64,000 nucleotides of DNA from Brenneria izbisi (GCF_025840185.1 NZ_JAMPJU010000006.1:152901-216900); one strand, 5' to 3'; shown: positions 50,105 to 63,819, numbered from the stretch's first letter. Made by a program: numbers and translations. The notes: generated by a model from the letters alone, not told the origin.

Positions 50105-51094
50105 TTATTCAGAAATAACGTTATCCAGAAAAGGGGTAAGCCAGTGCGGAATACGTTGTTCAAGCCACATCTCCGGCTTTAGCAGCGATCCGCCGACAAA
50201 ACCCACATGTCCGCCATAATCTGTCAGTTGATATTCAATATTAGCCGGTAAGCGGGAAAAGTCGGGAATGACATCGTTGGTCATGAACGGATCGTCTTTC
50301 GCATGAATAATCAGCAGTGGCCTACGTATCAGCGACAGCCTGGGCAGGGCGCTACAGCGGTGGTAATAATCGGCGGCATCGATGAAGCCGTGAGCCCGTG
50401 AGGTAATCACATCATCAAATTCGCGTAGCTGTTTAATTTTTTTCAACTGAGCCAATTGAACGGGCAGCGTGCCGGGGTAGGCGACCAGCTTTCGCATCGC
50501 ATTTTGCTTCAGCAGATGCAGTAAATAGTGTTGATAAACGCGGGAGAAGCCCTGTTCCATCCGCCTGCTACACGGTTCCAGCATCAATGGGGCCGAAACA
50601 ATCACGGCGGCGGACAACAGGCATTTATCACCTTGTTTTTCCAGCAGGCAGGCCAACATGTTTCCGCCCAGAGAAATACCAATCGCCGCGGTAGGGACAT
50701 CGCCATAGGTGGTCTGTAACCAGCGCAGAAAGTAGCTGGCATCTTCCGTTTCACCGGAGTGATAGATGCGTTGCATGCGATTGGGCTTACCGCCGCATCC
50801 CCGAAAATGCATGATGACGGCCAGCCAGCCGTGTTGTCGGCAGGCATGTAATAGACCGTGCGCATACGGGCTATGGAAATTGCCCTCCAAACCGTGAAAC
50901 AACACCACGCGCGGCTTATGACGGGCTTGCTCAGGAACTTCGCTCCAGGCGAGATCGACGAAGTCGCCGTCAGGCAGTTCAAGCGTCTGCCAGACTGGTT
51001 GCAACAATGCCTTGCGCCGCACCAGTCTGGGGAGCAGTGTCTGAATATGAGGATTGCTGGCGCCGATAAGCGGGCGAAAAACGTCATGCATCAT
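50105..51094 (-). CDS. yheT: Alpha/beta-hydrolase YheT
   Basis: A 329-residue cytoplasmic alpha/beta-hydrolase of the YheT/EMB8 family. The nucleophile elbow is GISLGGN near residues 138-144, preceded by [20 protein letters not shown]. The catalytic acid is in IHAKDDPFM and the His in [10 protein letters not shown]. The natural substrate is unknown. It leads the leftward yheT-yheU-prkB run and is divergent from the LysE-family gene. Confidence 0.93.
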   Translation of the reverse strand: MMHDVFRPLIGASNPHIQTLLPRLVRRKALLQPVWQTLELPDGDFVDLAWSEVPEQARHKPRVVLFHGLEGNFHSPYAHGLLHACRQHGWLAVIMHFRGCGGKPNRMQRIYHSGETEDASYFLRWLQTTYGDVPTAAIGISLGGNMLACLLEKQGDKCLLSAAVIVSAPLMLEPCSRRMEQGFSRVYQHYLLHLLKQNAMRKLVAYPGTLPVQLAQLKKIKQLREFDDVITSRAHGFIDAADYYHRCSALPRLSLIRRPLLIIHAKDDPFMTNDVIPDFSRLPANIEYQLTDYGGHVGFVGGSLLKPEMWLEQRIPHWLTPFLDNVISE

Positions 51095-51120
51095 ATTGAT
51101 AAAATTTTGTTGGCAGATCT

Positions 51121-51140
51121 TGTGCGATCAATATCACACT
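51121..51140. promoter_or_regulatory. CRP-like site between yheT and the LysE-family gene
   Basis: TGCGA (51123-51127), six bases, TCACA (51134-51138) match the TGTGA-N6-TCACA consensus at nine of ten conserved positions. The site lies between two divergent genes, about 27 bp upstream of yheT and 92 bp upstream of the exporter gene. Confidence 0.45.
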
Positions 51141-51230
51141 GTTAGCTTCGATGCCGCCAGTTAATCACTCTTTTTTGCAAACGACAAAATAGTATCAAAT
51201 CAATACGGTCGGGCGAGGGGCGCCCACTTC

Positions 51231-51833
51231 ATGGAACTGAGTTTATTTCTCTCAATGTTGGGTTTCCTGTGGGTTGCTGCGATCACGCCCGGACCTAATA
51301 ACATGTTGCTCACCACGTCTGGCGCCAATTTTGGTTTTCTGCGTTCCTTGTGGCTGATGCTGGGGATTATGTTGGGGATGCAGAGTATTTTACTGATGGT
51401 GGCGTTTGGCGTTGGCAGCCTGATTCTGCTCTATCCCTCGTTGCATTTTATTCTTAAAGTACTCGGTAGTGCTTACCTGCTTTGGCTGGCGTGGAAAATT
51501 GCCACCGCTGCTTATGAGAAACTCGAAACATCCGTTGCACCGCCCCAGCCCGTGCGACTCTATCAGGGCTGGCTGCTACAGTTTCTGAACCCGAAAGCGT
51601 GGTTGATGGCGCTGGGGGCGGTCGCCAGTTTCAGTCTGGCGGGTGAGGGATATAGCCGGTCGGTCGTCGCGATAAGCATTGGCATGGTGCTGGTGAATGT
51701 GGTGGCGGGCATCATATGGCTGGGGTTCGGCGCTCTGATTGGCCGTTTGCTGCGCAGTAAACAAGCGTGGATTATCTTCAACGTTTCGATGGGGTTGCTG
51801 ACCGCGGCGTGCGTGCTGTTGATTTGGCGTTAG
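51231..51833 (+). CDS. LysE/RhtB-family amino-acid exporter (EamB-like)
   Basis: A 200-residue inner-membrane exporter with about six hydrophobic helices. It has the family opening TPGPNN near residues 20-25 and the ILKVLGSAYLLWLAWKIA segment, plus LQFLNPKAWLMAL. It resembles EamB and RhtB, which export cysteine, O-acetylserine or homoserine; the substrate here is not defined. It is not part of the E. coli yheT-yheS order, so it is an addition between two backbone genes. Confidence 0.9.
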   Translation: MELSLFLSMLGFLWVAAITPGPNNMLLTTSGANFGFLRSLWLMLGIMLGMQSILLMVAFGVGSLILLYPSLHFILKVLGSAYLLWLAWKIATAAYEKLETSVAPPQPVRLYQGWLLQFLNPKAWLMALGAVASFSLAGEGYSRSVVAISIGMVLVNVVAGIIWLGFGALIGRLLRSKQAWIIFNVSMGLLTAACVLLIWR

Positions 51834-51881
51834 CAGCCAGTTGCGCGTTGGTATCGCCTGCCAACCCGCAACCGGTATCCG

Positions 51882-53792
51882 TTACGCCAGAGATTGATTC
51901 ATCCGCTCCAACTGCTCCTGCACGTCAAGCCAGGTCATTTCTGTTTCTTCCAGTTCGGTTTTGATTTTGGTCTGTTGTTGCAGGCAGTCGGTCAACTCCG
52001 CTTTGCGGCTGATATCGTAAAGTTCGCTGTCAGCCAGCCGTGTCTCAATTGTGCTTAACGCGGCGCCCAGCTTTTCCATCTGCTGCTCAAGTTTGGCGAT
52101 CTGCTTACGCAACGGTTGCGTCTGCGCTCTCAGTTCGGCTTCCCGCCGCTTTTGTTCTTTCCGGGCCTGTGCGCTGTTGACTGTGTTCTCTTTTGACGTC
52201 TCATCCGACGCGTGATCCTGACGTTGCAGGCCGACCAGCCATTGCTGGTAGTCTTCCAGATCGCCATCGAAAGGCTCGACTTTGCGGTCATGCACCAGAT
52301 AAAGATCGTCGGTTGTGGAACGGATCAAGTGGCGATCGTGCGATACCACCACCAACGCGCCTTCAAAATCGATCAACGCTTCGGTCAGCGCCTGACGCAT
52401 ATCCAGATCGAGATGGTTGGTCGGTTCATCCAGCAGCAACAGGTTCGGGCGCTGCCAGACAATCAGCGACAGAACCAGACGGGCTTTTTCGCCCCCGGAG
52501 AAACGCGCGGTGATCTCGGTGACTTTATCGCCCTGAAAACCAAAACCGCCGAGGTAATCACGCAGTTGTTGTTCGGTTTCCCGTTCGGCCAGCCGGACAA
52601 GGTGCTGTAACGGCGATTCGTCCGCCCGCAGAAACTCCAACTGATGCTGGGCGAAATATCCCAACTTCACCCCTTTGGCCAGGCCGATTTCACCTTGCAT
52701 CGGCGCGAGCGTTCCCGCCAGCAGTTTAATCAGCGTGGATTTTCCCGCACCGTTATGTCCCAGCAAGCCGATACGCGAGCCAGGCACCAGATTCAGTTTG
52801 ATCGACGCCAGAATCAGCTTATCGCCGTAGCCTGCGCTGACCTTCTCCATGCGCAGCAGCGGGTTGGGCAGCGATTCGGGCGGGCGGAAACTGAAACGGA
52901 AAGGATTATCCACATGGGCCGGGGCGATCAATTCCATGCGCTCCAGCATTTTTATCCGGCTTTGCGCCTGTTTTGCTTTGGTTGCTTTGGCGCGAAAACG
53001 GTCGATATAGTGCTGCAAATGCGCCACTCTTTCCTGCTGGTGTTCATACAGCGATTGTTGTTGCGCTAGCCGGGTTGCCCGCTGACGTTCAAATGAGGAG
53101 TAGTTGCCGGTGTACTCGTTCAGCGTCTGCTGTTCGATATGCAGGATTTTATTCACGACGGGATCGAGGAAATCGCGATCGTGCGAAATCAGCACCAATG
53201 TGCCTGAATAGCCTTTCAGCCATTTCTCCAGCCAGATGACGGCGTCAAGATCAAGGTGGTTGGTCGGTTCATCAAGCAACAACAAATCAGAGCGACAAAG
53301 CAGCGCCTGCGCCAGATTAAGACGCATACGCCAGCCGCCGGAAAATGCGCTGACGGGCTGCTGTAGCTGGTCTTGCGAGAAACCCAGTCCATGCAGCAAA
53401 CTTGAGGCTCTGGCCTGGATGGTCCAGGCCTGAATGGTGTCCAGCTTGCCATGCAGCGTCGCGATGGCATGTCCGTTATTCTCTTCGTTGGCGGTTTGCA
53501 GTTCGGCTTCCAACTGACGAAATTCGCGATCGCCATCAATAACGTAATCAAGCGCCGGGACATCCAGCGCCGGGGTTTCCTGATTCACCCATGCCAGCGC
53601 CCAGTTTTGCGGAAAAGCGGCGCCGCCGCCATCGGCGCTGATTTCACCTTTCAGTAATGATAGCAGTGTAGACTTGCCACAACCGTTTTTACCGACCAAA
53701 CCGACTTTCTGACCTGGATTAACCGTGGCTGTCGCGTTATCCAATAACACGCGCGCACCACGTCGAATTTGCAGCGAAGAGAAAACAATCAT
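51882..53792 (-). CDS. yheS: ABC-F ATPase YheS
   Basis: A soluble ABC-F ATPase that acts on ribosomes. The 636 residues contain two nucleotide-binding domains: Walker A GKNGCGKST with signature SGGWRMRL, then GHNGAGKST with SGGEKARL. Each has a Walker B of the LLLDEPTNHLDL type. The P-site tRNA interaction linker with many Lys/Arg/Gln residues lies between them. A C-terminal coiled coil (AQARKEQKRREAELRAQ ...) is present. There is no membrane domain. Convergent with the exporter and divergent from kefG. Confidence 0.95.
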   Translation of the reverse strand: MIVFSSLQIRRGARVLLDNATATVNPGQKVGLVGKNGCGKSTLLSLLKGEISADGGGAAFPQNWALAWVNQETPALDVPALDYVIDGDREFRQLEAELQTANEENNGHAIATLHGKLDTIQAWTIQARASSLLHGLGFSQDQLQQPVSAFSGGWRMRLNLAQALLCRSDLLLLDEPTNHLDLDAVIWLEKWLKGYSGTLVLISHDRDFLDPVVNKILHIEQQTLNEYTGNYSSFERQRATRLAQQQSLYEHQQERVAHLQHYIDRFRAKATKAKQAQSRIKMLERMELIAPAHVDNPFRFSFRPPESLPNPLLRMEKVSAGYGDKLILASIKLNLVPGSRIGLLGHNGAGKSTLIKLLAGTLAPMQGEIGLAKGVKLGYFAQHQLEFLRADESPLQHLVRLAERETEQQLRDYLGGFGFQGDKVTEITARFSGGEKARLVLSLIVWQRPNLLLLDEPTNHLDLDMRQALTEALIDFEGALVVVSHDRHLIRSTTDDLYLVHDRKVEPFDGDLEDYQQWLVGLQRQDHASDETSKENTVNSAQARKEQKRREAELRAQTQPLRKQIAKLEQQMEKLGAALSTIETRLADSELYDISRKAELTDCLQQQTKIKTELEETEMTWLDVQEQLERMNQSLA

Positions 53793-53921
53793 AAAGCGCC
53801 GTATGTTCAGAGTATGTTAAATTATGGACCTGATAGCAGGGCGTTGGGTGTCCTGCTTTTTTGTCGTTGCGCTGCATGGTAACGGAAAACGTCAACCATG
53901 ACGACGCTTTGGAGGGGAATG

Positions 53922-54473
53922 ATGTCGCAGCCGCCAAAGATTTTGCTGCTGTATGCCCACCCTGAATCCCAGGACTCAGTGGCGAACCGGGTTTTACTGC
54001 AATCGGCACAGCAGTTGGATAATGTCACGGTGCACGATCTGTACGCGCACTATCCTGATTTTTTTATTGATGCCCACCATGAACAGCAGTTGCTGCGTGA
54101 ACATGACGTGATTGTTTTCCAACATCCGCTGTATACCTACAGTTGTCCGGCCTTGCTGAAAGAATGGCTTGATCGGGTGTTGTCGCGTGGATTTGCCAAT
54201 GGTATTGGCGGCAATGCGCTGGAAGGAAAATACTGGCGTTCGGTGATTACCACGGGAGAGCCTGAATATGTCTATCAGACGGCAAGTAATAGCCGCTTCT
54301 CCATCGGGGATCTGTTGCGTCCATTTGAACTGACAGCGTCGATGTGCCGTATGCACTGGCTACAACCGATGGTGGTTTACTGGGCGCGCCGTCTGCAACC
54401 GGATGTTTTGGCAAGTTATGCCCAGGCTTATGGCGAATGGCTGGCATCTCCTTTCGATAAAGAGGAACGCTGA
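53922..54473 (+). CDS. kefG: Quinone oxidoreductase KefG, ancillary subunit of KefB
   Basis: KefG is the flavodoxin-fold protein required for full KefB activity. ATG 53922 (GGAGGGG six bases upstream) gives 183 residues, as in E. coli (184). It shows the flavodoxin/NQO1-like opening [17 protein letters not shown], and [27 protein letters not shown]. It is two bases upstream of kefB and cotranscribed with it. Confidence 0.95.
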   Translation: MSQPPKILLLYAHPESQDSVANRVLLQSAQQLDNVTVHDLYAHYPDFFIDAHHEQQLLREHDVIVFQHPLYTYSCPALLKEWLDRVLSRGFANGIGGNALEGKYWRSVITTGEPEYVYQTASNSRFSIGDLLRPFELTASMCRMHWLQPMVVYWARRLQPDVLASYAQAYGEWLASPFDKEER

Positions 54474-54475
54474 TT

Positions 54476-56308
54476 ATGGAGAGCTCTGCGCTACTGACCG
54501 CTGGCGTGCTGTTTCTATTTGTGGCGGTGGTTGCTGTGCCTATTGCCGCAAGATTAGGGATCGGCGCGGTATTGGGCTATTTGATCGCCGGGATCGCGAT
54601 TGGACCGTGGGGGCTGGGGTTCATCCGGGACGTTGAGGCGATCCTGCATTTCTCCGAGCTTGGTGTGGTTTTTCTGATGTTTATCATCGGCCTGGAACTG
54701 AATCCCAAAAAATTGTGGACGCTGCGGCGTTCGATTTTCGGCGTGGGCGCCGCGCAGGTCGGGCTGAGTACGGTGATACTGGGCGGCGCACTCTATCTGA
54801 CGGATTTCTCCTGGCAGTCGGCCTTGATTGGCGGTATAGGACTTGCCATGTCATCCACGGCGATGGCGCTGCAACTGATGCGTGAAAAAGGCATGAATCG
54901 CAGCGAATCAGGCCAGCTTGGTTTCTCTGTGCTGTTGTTTCAGGATTTGGCGGTGATCCCCGCACTGGCGTTGATCCCGATTCTGGCCGGGGTTCAGGGC
55001 GAGGTGGACGACTGGAGCCATATCGGACTGAAGGTGGCGGCGTTTATCGGGATGCTGATAGGCGGCCGTTATCTGGTGCGTCCGTTGTTCCGTTTCATCG
55101 CGGCATCCGGCGTGCGCGAGGTTTTTACCGCCGCCGCGCTGTTGCTGGTGCTGGGTTCGGCGCTCTTTATGGAAGCACTGGGTTTCTCCATGGCGCTTGG
55201 CACTTTTATCGCGGGCGTATTGCTGGCGGAAAGCGAGTACCGTCATGAACTGGAAATCGCGATTGAACCGTTTAAAGGACTGTTGCTGGGATTGTTCTTT
55301 ATCTCCGTCGGGATGGCGCTGAATCTGGGGATCCTCTATACCCACATCATTAAGATACTGATCGCGGTATTGGTGTTGGTCGCGGTCAAAGGCACGGTGC
55401 TCTATGTTCTGGCGCGGCTCAATCGGATGCGTCGTTCGGAGCGTTTGCAGTTTGCCGGCGTGTTAAGCCAGGGCGGAGAGTTTGCGTTTGTCCTGTTTTC
55501 CGCGGCATCGACCTATAACGTCCTGCAAGGCGAACAATTACCGTTGCTGTTGGTGACGGTGACGTTATCCATGATGACGACGCCGTTGTTAATGCAGCTG
55601 ATCGACCGCATCCTGGCGCGCCGTTATAACCAACAGGACGTTTCCGATGAGAAGCCCTATGTGGCCGACGATGAACCGCAGGTCATTATCGTGGGATTCG
55701 GGCGCTTCGGTCAGGTCATAGGTCGTTTGTTGATGGCAAACAAAATGCGGATCACAGTATTGGAACGCGATATCAGCGCCGTCAGCCTGATGAGACGCTA
55801 TGGTTATAAAGTGTACTATGGCGATGCGACGGAACTGGAGTTATTGCGGGCGGCGGGGGCGGCGCAAGCGCAGTCGATCGTCATTACCTGTAATGCGCCG
55901 GAAGATACCATGGAGATTGTGCATCTGTGTCAACAGTATTTTCCGCATCTGGAAATTTTAGCGCGCGCGCGTGGGCGGGTTGAAGCGCATGAATTGTTGC
56001 AGGCCGGCGTAAGGCATTTCTCGCGTGAAACGTTTTCCAGTGCGCTGGAGTTGGGACGTAAGACGCTGATGACATTGGGGATGCACCCTCATCAGGCATT
56101 CCGCGCGCAACAGCATTTCCGGCGTCTGGATATGCGCATGCTGCGCGAACTGATGCCGCAGTTGTCGGGCGATGGCGCGCAGATCTCCCGTGTCAAAGAA
56201 GCGCGGCGTGAACTAGAGGATATTTTCCAGCGGGAAATGCAGCGTGAACGACGCCTACCGGATGACTGGGACGATCTTGACGACGCGGAAACAGAAAATA
56301 GGTCATGA
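54476..56308 (+). CDS. kefB: Glutathione-gated K+/H+ antiporter KefB
   Basis: KefB expels K+ when electrophiles form glutathione adducts, acidifying the cytoplasm protectively. The 610 residues have a cation/proton exchanger domain of about 12 helices (residues 1-380) and a cytoplasmic RCK/TrkA-N domain with the NAD-binding [17 protein letters not shown] (about 403-419). The [24 protein letters not shown] segment is part of the transport core. Starts right after kefG. Confidence 0.97.
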   Translation: MESSALLTAGVLFLFVAVVAVPIAARLGIGAVLGYLIAGIAIGPWGLGFIRDVEAILHFSELGVVFLMFIIGLELNPKKLWTLRRSIFGVGAAQVGLSTVILGGALYLTDFSWQSALIGGIGLAMSSTAMALQLMREKGMNRSESGQLGFSVLLFQDLAVIPALALIPILAGVQGEVDDWSHIGLKVAAFIGMLIGGRYLVRPLFRFIAASGVREVFTAAALLLVLGSALFMEALGFSMALGTFIAGVLLAESEYRHELEIAIEPFKGLLLGLFFISVGMALNLGILYTHIIKILIAVLVLVAVKGTVLYVLARLNRMRRSERLQFAGVLSQGGEFAFVLFSAASTYNVLQGEQLPLLLVTVTLSMMTTPLLMQLIDRILARRYNQQDVSDEKPYVADDEPQVIIVGFGRFGQVIGRLLMANKMRITVLERDISAVSLMRRYGYKVYYGDATELELLRAAGAAQAQSIVITCNAPEDTMEIVHLCQQYFPHLEILARARGRVEAHELLQAGVRHFSRETFSSALELGRKTLMTLGMHPHQAFRAQQHFRRLDMRMLRELMPQLSGDGAQISRVKEARRELEDIFQREMQRERRLPDDWDDLDDAETENRS

Positions 56309-56311
56309 ACA

Positions 56312-56506
56312 ATGCGTAAACGGTTTATTGCCGGGGCGGTCTGCCCCAAATGTCAGGCACAGGATACGCTGGCTGTCGGGCGTGAAAATGAAACTGAGGT
56401 TGTGATCTGCGTCAAATGCGGCTATCACCAACGCCAGTCGGATGAACCAACTGCGCCATCGGGACGCTCAACGGAAGACATTATCGGCATTTTTCACCCT
56501 GATTGA
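56312..56506 (+). CDS. yheV: Zinc-ribbon protein YheV
   Basis: A 64-residue conserved protein with two CxxC pairs (CPKCQ and CVKCG) spaced for a zinc ribbon. It starts three bases after kefB and is presumably cotranscribed. Function unknown. Confidence 0.9.
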   Translation: MRKRFIAGAVCPKCQAQDTLAVGRENETEVVICVKCGYHQRQSDEPTAPSGRSTEDIIGIFHPD

Positions 56507-56580
56507 ATTGGCGGACGGTACATGAGGATTTTTTTCAGCTACAATTTGCGCCAGTTTGATTTCCAACGGTAGGAGATATC

Positions 56581-57153
56581 ATGAAAGTAGCAAAAGATCT
56601 GGTGGTCAGTTTGGCCTACCAGGTACGTACAGAAGACGGTGTATTGGTTGATGAGTCTCCGGTGAGTGCGCCGCTGGACTATCTGCATGGTCATGGCTCG
56701 CTGATTTCCGGTCTGGAAAATGCGTTGGAAGGCCGTGCTGTGGGTGAGCGTTTCGATGTGAATATTGCTTCCAACGATGCTTACGGCAACTATGACGAAA
56801 ACCTGGTGCAGCGCGTGCCTAAAGATGTCTTTATGGGCGTGGATGAGCTTCAGGTCGGTATGCGTTTCCTGGCTGAAACCGACCAGGGACCTGTGCCTGT
56901 CGAGATCACCGAAGTGGAAGACGACCACGTGGTGGTTGATGGCAACCATATGCTGGCAGGTCAGAATCTGAGCTTCAATGTCGAAGTCATCGCGATCCGC
57001 GAAGCCTCCGAGGAAGAACTGGCGCATGGTCACGTTCATGGCGAACACGATCATGAACACGGCGATGGTTGCTGCGGCGGTCATGGTCATGAGCATGGTC
57101 ACGAGCACGGTAAAGGCGGCTGTGGCGGAAACGGAGGCTGCGGTTGCCACTAA
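56581..57153 (+). CDS. slyD: FKBP-type prolyl isomerase and metallochaperone SlyD
   Basis: SlyD is a cytoplasmic isomerase/chaperone that delivers nickel for hydrogenase maturation. The 190 residues begin with an FKBP domain interrupted by the insert-in-flap domain, with the opening DLVVSLAYQVRTEDG and the SGLENALEG stretch. From about residue 150 the C terminus is His/Cys/Gly-rich (GHVHGEHDHEHGDGCCGG ... GGNGGCGCH), the metal-binding tail. The ATG follows TAGGAG. Confidence 0.97.
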   Translation: MKVAKDLVVSLAYQVRTEDGVLVDESPVSAPLDYLHGHGSLISGLENALEGRAVGERFDVNIASNDAYGNYDENLVQRVPKDVFMGVDELQVGMRFLAETDQGPVPVEITEVEDDHVVVDGNHMLAGQNLSFNVEVIAIREASEEELAHGHVHGEHDHEHGDGCCGGHGHEHGHEHGKGGCGGNGGCGCH

Positions 57154-57244
57154 TGCGTCTGGCCTGATGGCTAACGGAAATCGTTTTGCGGATAAACGTG
57201 AATGTTGTTCGCAAAGCGCAGTGTGGCGCGCGGTAGAGATAGAT

Positions 57245-57276
57245 AACCTCAGAGCAATGGCTGTTGTTCTGAGGTT
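57245..57276. terminator. Terminator after slyD
   Basis: AACCTCAGAGCAA (57245-57257), loop TGGCTG, then TTGTTCTGAGGTT (57264-57276) form a 13-bp stem with one mismatch, followed by TCTTGT. It lies between convergent slyD and slyX. Confidence 0.7.
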
Positions 57277-57309
57277 TCTTGTATGGGTACGACGCTAAGC
57301 GATCGGATA

Positions 57310-57528
57310 TCAGTAGTGCGGCGGCGGCGTTTCTTCTGATTGTGGTGCGACTAACGAGGTTTGCTGAGTCCGTAATCTTTCCGTCAACAGACGCACCTGC
57401 TCACGTAACCGACTGATTTCCCGCTCGTGTTGAATAATAGTTTGATTCAGATCTTCTATCGTCAGTTCCTGAAAGGCCTGACGGCTTTCCAGTAGTTCGA
57501 GCCGCTCTTCAAATAAAGACGGTGACAT
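57310..57528 (-). CDS. slyX: SlyX family small coiled-coil protein
   Basis: A 72-residue protein that is almost entirely heptad repeats ([29 protein letters not shown]...), with the conserved C-terminal PPPHY motif at the end. Function is not established. It lies between slyD and fkpA as in E. coli. Confidence 0.92.
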   Translation of the reverse strand: MSPSLFEERLELLESRQAFQELTIEDLNQTIIQHEREISRLREQVRLLTERLRTQQTSLVAPQSEETPPPHY

Positions 57529-57747
57529 GGTTTTTCCTCTTGACGCTGTTTCCCTCAGAGTTTGTCAGAAAGCGGAAACTTCTGGTAGTAAAAACGGTCG
57601 GAATAGGGACCAATAGGCTATCTGAAGATTTTTTATCAACAGTTTGTTATGCGTGTCGTTGTGTTGTCTTCGGACGCACAGTTATAGTAGGCGCGAATTT
57701 ATTTTAATGATGGCTGGAGCGTGTTGTTCCAGATGCTGGAGAAATGG

Positions 57748-58548
57748 ATGAAATCACTGTTTAAAGTAACGCTGTTAGCGACGACGATGGCACTCACTCT
57801 GAACGCTGGTCAGGCTCTGGCGGCAGAGACGGCGAGCGCCACGGCTAAATTCAAGAATGATGAACAGGCCGCAGCTTACGCATTAGGCGCCTCTTTGGGA
57901 CGTTACATGGATAATTCGCTGAAAGAGCAGGAAAAGCTTGGCATCAAGCTGGATAAAGCTCAGCTGATTGCCGGCGTTCAGGACGCGTTTGCCGATAAGA
58001 GCAAATTGAGTGACGAAGAAATTGAAAAGACATTGCAAGGTTTTGAAGGCCGGGTAAAAGCAGCGGCAGAAACCAAGATGAAGCAGGACGCGAAAGACAA
58101 CGCTGATAAAGGCACCAAGTATCGTGACGCTTTCGCCAAAGAAAAAGGCGTGAAGAAAACTGAATCCGGCCTGCTCTATCTGGTAGAGAAAGAGGGCAGC
58201 GGCAACGCGCCAAAAGACAGCGATACGGTGGTGGTTAACTACAAAGGTACGCTGGTAGACAATAACGAGTTTGATAATTCCTACAAACGCGGCGAACCGC
58301 TTTCCTTCCGTCTGGATGGCGTCATCCCTGGTTGGACGGAAGGTTTGAAACATGTGAAGAAAGGCGGAAAAATCAAACTGGTTATTCCACCAGAACTGGC
58401 GTACGGTGAAAACGGCGTACCTGGCATTCCCGCCAACTCCACGCTGGTATTCGACGTTGAACTGCTGGATATCAAATCTGAAGCTGACGTAAAAGCCGCG
58501 GATGCTGCTAAAGCAGAAAAGCCTGCCGCCAAGGAAAGCGCACAGTAA
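57748..58548 (+). CDS. fkpA: Periplasmic FKBP-type prolyl isomerase/chaperone FkpA
   Basis: FkpA helps envelope proteins fold. ATG 57748 (GGAG six bases upstream) gives 266 residues. A signal peptide (TLLATTMALTLNAGQALA) precedes the N-terminal helical dimerisation domain (about 28-130). The C-terminal FKBP domain (VVVNYKGTLVDNNEFDNSY, VIPGWTEGLKHVKKGGK, IPPELAYGENGVPGIPANSTLVFDVELL) is complete. The tail has Ala/Lys repeats. It is monocistronic with its own terminator; sigma-E control is usual for the family but was not checked here. Confidence 0.96.
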   Translation: MKSLFKVTLLATTMALTLNAGQALAAETASATAKFKNDEQAAAYALGASLGRYMDNSLKEQEKLGIKLDKAQLIAGVQDAFADKSKLSDEEIEKTLQGFEGRVKAAAETKMKQDAKDNADKGTKYRDAFAKEKGVKKTESGLLYLVEKEGSGNAPKDSDTVVVNYKGTLVDNNEFDNSYKRGEPLSFRLDGVIPGWTEGLKHVKKGGKIKLVIPPELAYGENGVPGIPANSTLVFDVELLDIKSEADVKAADAAKAEKPAAKESAQ

Positions 58549-58577
58549 CTCACATCAAGATAAGATGATGAGGTATC

Positions 58578-58606
58578 AACCGCAGGTCATCAACCTGCGG
58601 TTTTTT
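58578..58606 (+). terminator. Intrinsic terminator after fkpA
   Basis: AACCGCAGGT (58578-58587), loop CATCA, then ACCTGCGGTT (58593-58602) and a six-T run. The stem is perfect. Confidence 0.9.
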
Positions 58607-58683
58607 CTTTCTGATATATAGATATGAGCAAGTTCAACGTTCCGTGATGTAACCGTTAAATTCGGGGACGATAGAGTGGACAT

Positions 58684-58713
58684 TTGCTAGAATATGTCTC
58701 CTGTCAATACAAT
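58684..58713 (+). promoter_or_regulatory. Possible sigma-70 promoter for yheO-tusDCB
   Basis: TTGCTA (58684-58689) and TACAAT (58708-58713) are separated by 18 bases and end 30 bases before the chosen yheO start. Reasonable but not consensus. Confidence 0.4.
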
Positions 58714-58743
58714 AAATAAATGACGTTGAGGGTGGTGTCTGCC

Positions 58744-59472
58744 ATGTCTAATTCGCTTGTATCCGGCGAATCTTATGACCTTGATTTGCTGGATGAACGT
58801 CCGTTTAGTCAGACGGATTATGAGATCCTGAAATCGTATGAAGCGGTGGTCGATGGTCTGGCCATGTTAATCGGCGAGCATTGCGAAATTGTTCTTCACT
58901 CGCTTGAAGATCTTAAATGTTCTGCCGTGCGGATTGCCAACGGTGAACATACCGGCAGGAAAATCGGCTCGCCCATCACTGATCTTGCATTACGCATGTT
59001 GCATGATATGGCCGGGGAGGATAGCAGCGTATCCAAGGCTTATTTCACCCGTGCTAAAAGCGGCGTACTGATGAAATCAGTTACGATTGCGATTCGCAAC
59101 CGCGACCAGCGCGTTATTGGGCTGTTGTGTATTAACATGAATCTGGATGTCCCTTTTTCTCAGATTGTTCAGACCTTCATTCCGCCTGAAGCGCACGAGG
59201 TGGCGTCATCGGTCAACTTTGCTTCTTCGGTCGACGATCTGGTGGCGCAAACGTTGGAGTTTTCTATTGAGGAAGTCAATGCCGATCGAAATGTCTCAAA
59301 CAATGCGAAGAACCGGCAAATTGTCCTGAGCCTGTATGAAAAAGGCATTTTTGATATCAAAGATGCGATCAACCAGGTCGCTGAACGTCTGAATATTTCC
59401 AAGCACACGGTGTATCTTTATATTCGCCAGTTTAAAAGCGGCGATTTCAGCGGACATGAGCGCGGATGCTGA
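58744..59472 (+). CDS. yheO: YheO, PAS and helix-turn-helix regulator
   Basis: A DauR/YheO-family DNA-binding protein: an N-terminal PAS-like domain ([29 protein letters not shown] ... [11 protein letters not shown]) and a C-terminal helix-turn-helix ([25 protein letters not shown]). ATG 58744 (MSNSL) matches the E. coli start; an ATG at 58720 is possible. It overlaps tusD by seven bases and heads the tusDCB run. Its ligand is unknown. Confidence 0.93.
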   Translation: MSNSLVSGESYDLDLLDERPFSQTDYEILKSYEAVVDGLAMLIGEHCEIVLHSLEDLKCSAVRIANGEHTGRKIGSPITDLALRMLHDMAGEDSSVSKAYFTRAKSGVLMKSVTIAIRNRDQRVIGLLCINMNLDVPFSQIVQTFIPPEAHEVASSVNFASSVDDLVAQTLEFSIEEVNADRNVSNNAKNRQIVLSLYEKGIFDIKDAINQVAERLNISKHTVYLYIRQFKSGDFSGHERGC

Positions 59473-59855
59473 GTTATTGTCTGTTGGTGACGGGGCCAGC
59501 CTACGGAACCCAGCAGGCGAGTAGCGCTTTTCAGTTCGCGCAAGCGCTATTAGCGGAAGGGCATCGGTTGGAAAGCGTTTTTTTCTACCGTGAAGGCGTA
59601 CTTAATGCCAACCAGTTAACGTCACCGGCAAACGACGAATTTGATCTTGTCCGTGCCTGGCAGCGTTTGGGACAGGAGCATGATGTGGCCCTGAATGTCT
59701 GTATCGCCGCCGCATTGCGGCGCGGGATCGCTGATCAACAGCAGGCTGAGCAACTCAAATCGGGCAGCGCCAATTTACAGTCTGGTTTTACACTGAGCGG
59801 TTTGGGCGAGTTGGCCCAGTCGGTGCTGGCATGTGATCGGGTCATACAGTTTTAA
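59466..59855 (+). CDS. tusD: Sulfurtransferase subunit TusD
   Basis: TusD is in the TusBCD complex that relays sulfur from TusA to TusE/MnmA for the 2-thiouridine of wobble uridines. The 129 residues carry the persulfide-carrying Cys79 in [11 protein letters not shown], the equivalent of E. coli Cys78. Start overlaps the end of yheO. Confidence 0.95.
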   Translation: MLSYCLLVTGPAYGTQQASSAFQFAQALLAEGHRLESVFFYREGVLNANQLTSPANDEFDLVRAWQRLGQEHDVALNVCIAAALRRGIADQQQAEQLKSGSANLQSGFTLSGLGELAQSVLACDRVIQF

Positions 59856-59876
59856 TGAGGTCTTGAAGGCAGAGTC

Positions 59877-60236
59877 ATGAAGCATATTGCTTTTGTTTTT
59901 AGTCACGGGCCTCATGGCAACGCGTCGGGGCGCGAGGGATTGGATGCGCTTCTGGCGATGTCCGCGCTGACTGAAGAAATCGGCGTATTCTTTATTGGCG
60001 ATGGCGTGTTGCAACTGTTGCCGGCGCAACAGCCTGAAAAAATTCTGATGCGCAACTATATCGCGACCTTTGGCGTACTGCCGTTGTATGACATTGAACA
60101 TTGCTATGCGTGCGAAACATCAATCCGTCAGCGTGGCATCAATATGAATACGGATTGGGTTGTGGATATTGAACTGCTTGCTCCGGCGGCGTTGCGTGAC
60201 AAGCTAGCCAGTTATCATTCGGTTCTCACATTTTAG
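59877..60236 (+). CDS. tusC: Sulfur relay subunit TusC
   Basis: TusC is the DsrF-like partner of TusD. The 119 residues begin [24 protein letters not shown], the family-typical opening, and lie 21 bp after tusD. The complex is a hexamer in E. coli. Confidence 0.94.
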   Translation: MKHIAFVFSHGPHGNASGREGLDALLAMSALTEEIGVFFIGDGVLQLLPAQQPEKILMRNYIATFGVLPLYDIEHCYACETSIRQRGINMNTDWVVDIELLAPAALRDKLASYHSVLTF

Positions 60237-60253
60237 CGACAGGCGTTTTATTT

Positions 60254-60541
60254 ATGTTGCACACGCTTTCTCATTCCCCCTACCACAGCGATATGGATTC
60301 ACTTCTACGCTGTCTGAAGTCTGGCGACGTGCTGGTTTTAATGCAGGACGGCGTGATTGCGGCGCTGGCTGAAACCGACATAGCGAAACGCCTCCTTGAA
60401 GCGCCTGTCTCTTTATATGTTATCCAGCATGATGCCGATGCCAGAGGTATTGCTGCACAAATTTTAGGCAGCGCCATATTAATTGGCTATAATCAGTTTG
60501 TTCAATTGACGGTGCAACATCCACAGCAGCTGGCGTGGTAA
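60254..60541 (+). CDS. tusB: Sulfur relay subunit TusB
   Basis: TusB is the DsrH-like small subunit, 95 residues. It opens MLHTLSHSPYHSDMDSLLRCL and has VLVLMQDGVIAAL, typical of the family. It ends 22 bases before the -35 box of the rpsL promoter. Confidence 0.93.
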   Translation: MLHTLSHSPYHSDMDSLLRCLKSGDVLVLMQDGVIAALAETDIAKRLLEAPVSLYVIQHDADARGIAAQILGSAILIGYNQFVQLTVQHPQQLAW

Positions 60542-60562
60542 CGCTGAATTTTTGTATATTTC

Positions 60563-61614
<1,052 letters not shown>

Positions 61615-61701
61615 TTCCTTCGTTGTAGTTATGCTAACCAGGCGGGCGCTTCAAAAAGCCGACCCGTCTGGGTTAACTAAATTGAACGCCCTAGGATATA
61701 G

Positions 61702-63819
<2,118 letters not shown>

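Noticed and set aside
51882..53792. Antibiotic-resistance ABC-F protein
   Set aside because: Gene order (yheT, yheS, kefG) and full-length fit to YheS argue for the housekeeping protein rather than an acquired resistance factor.
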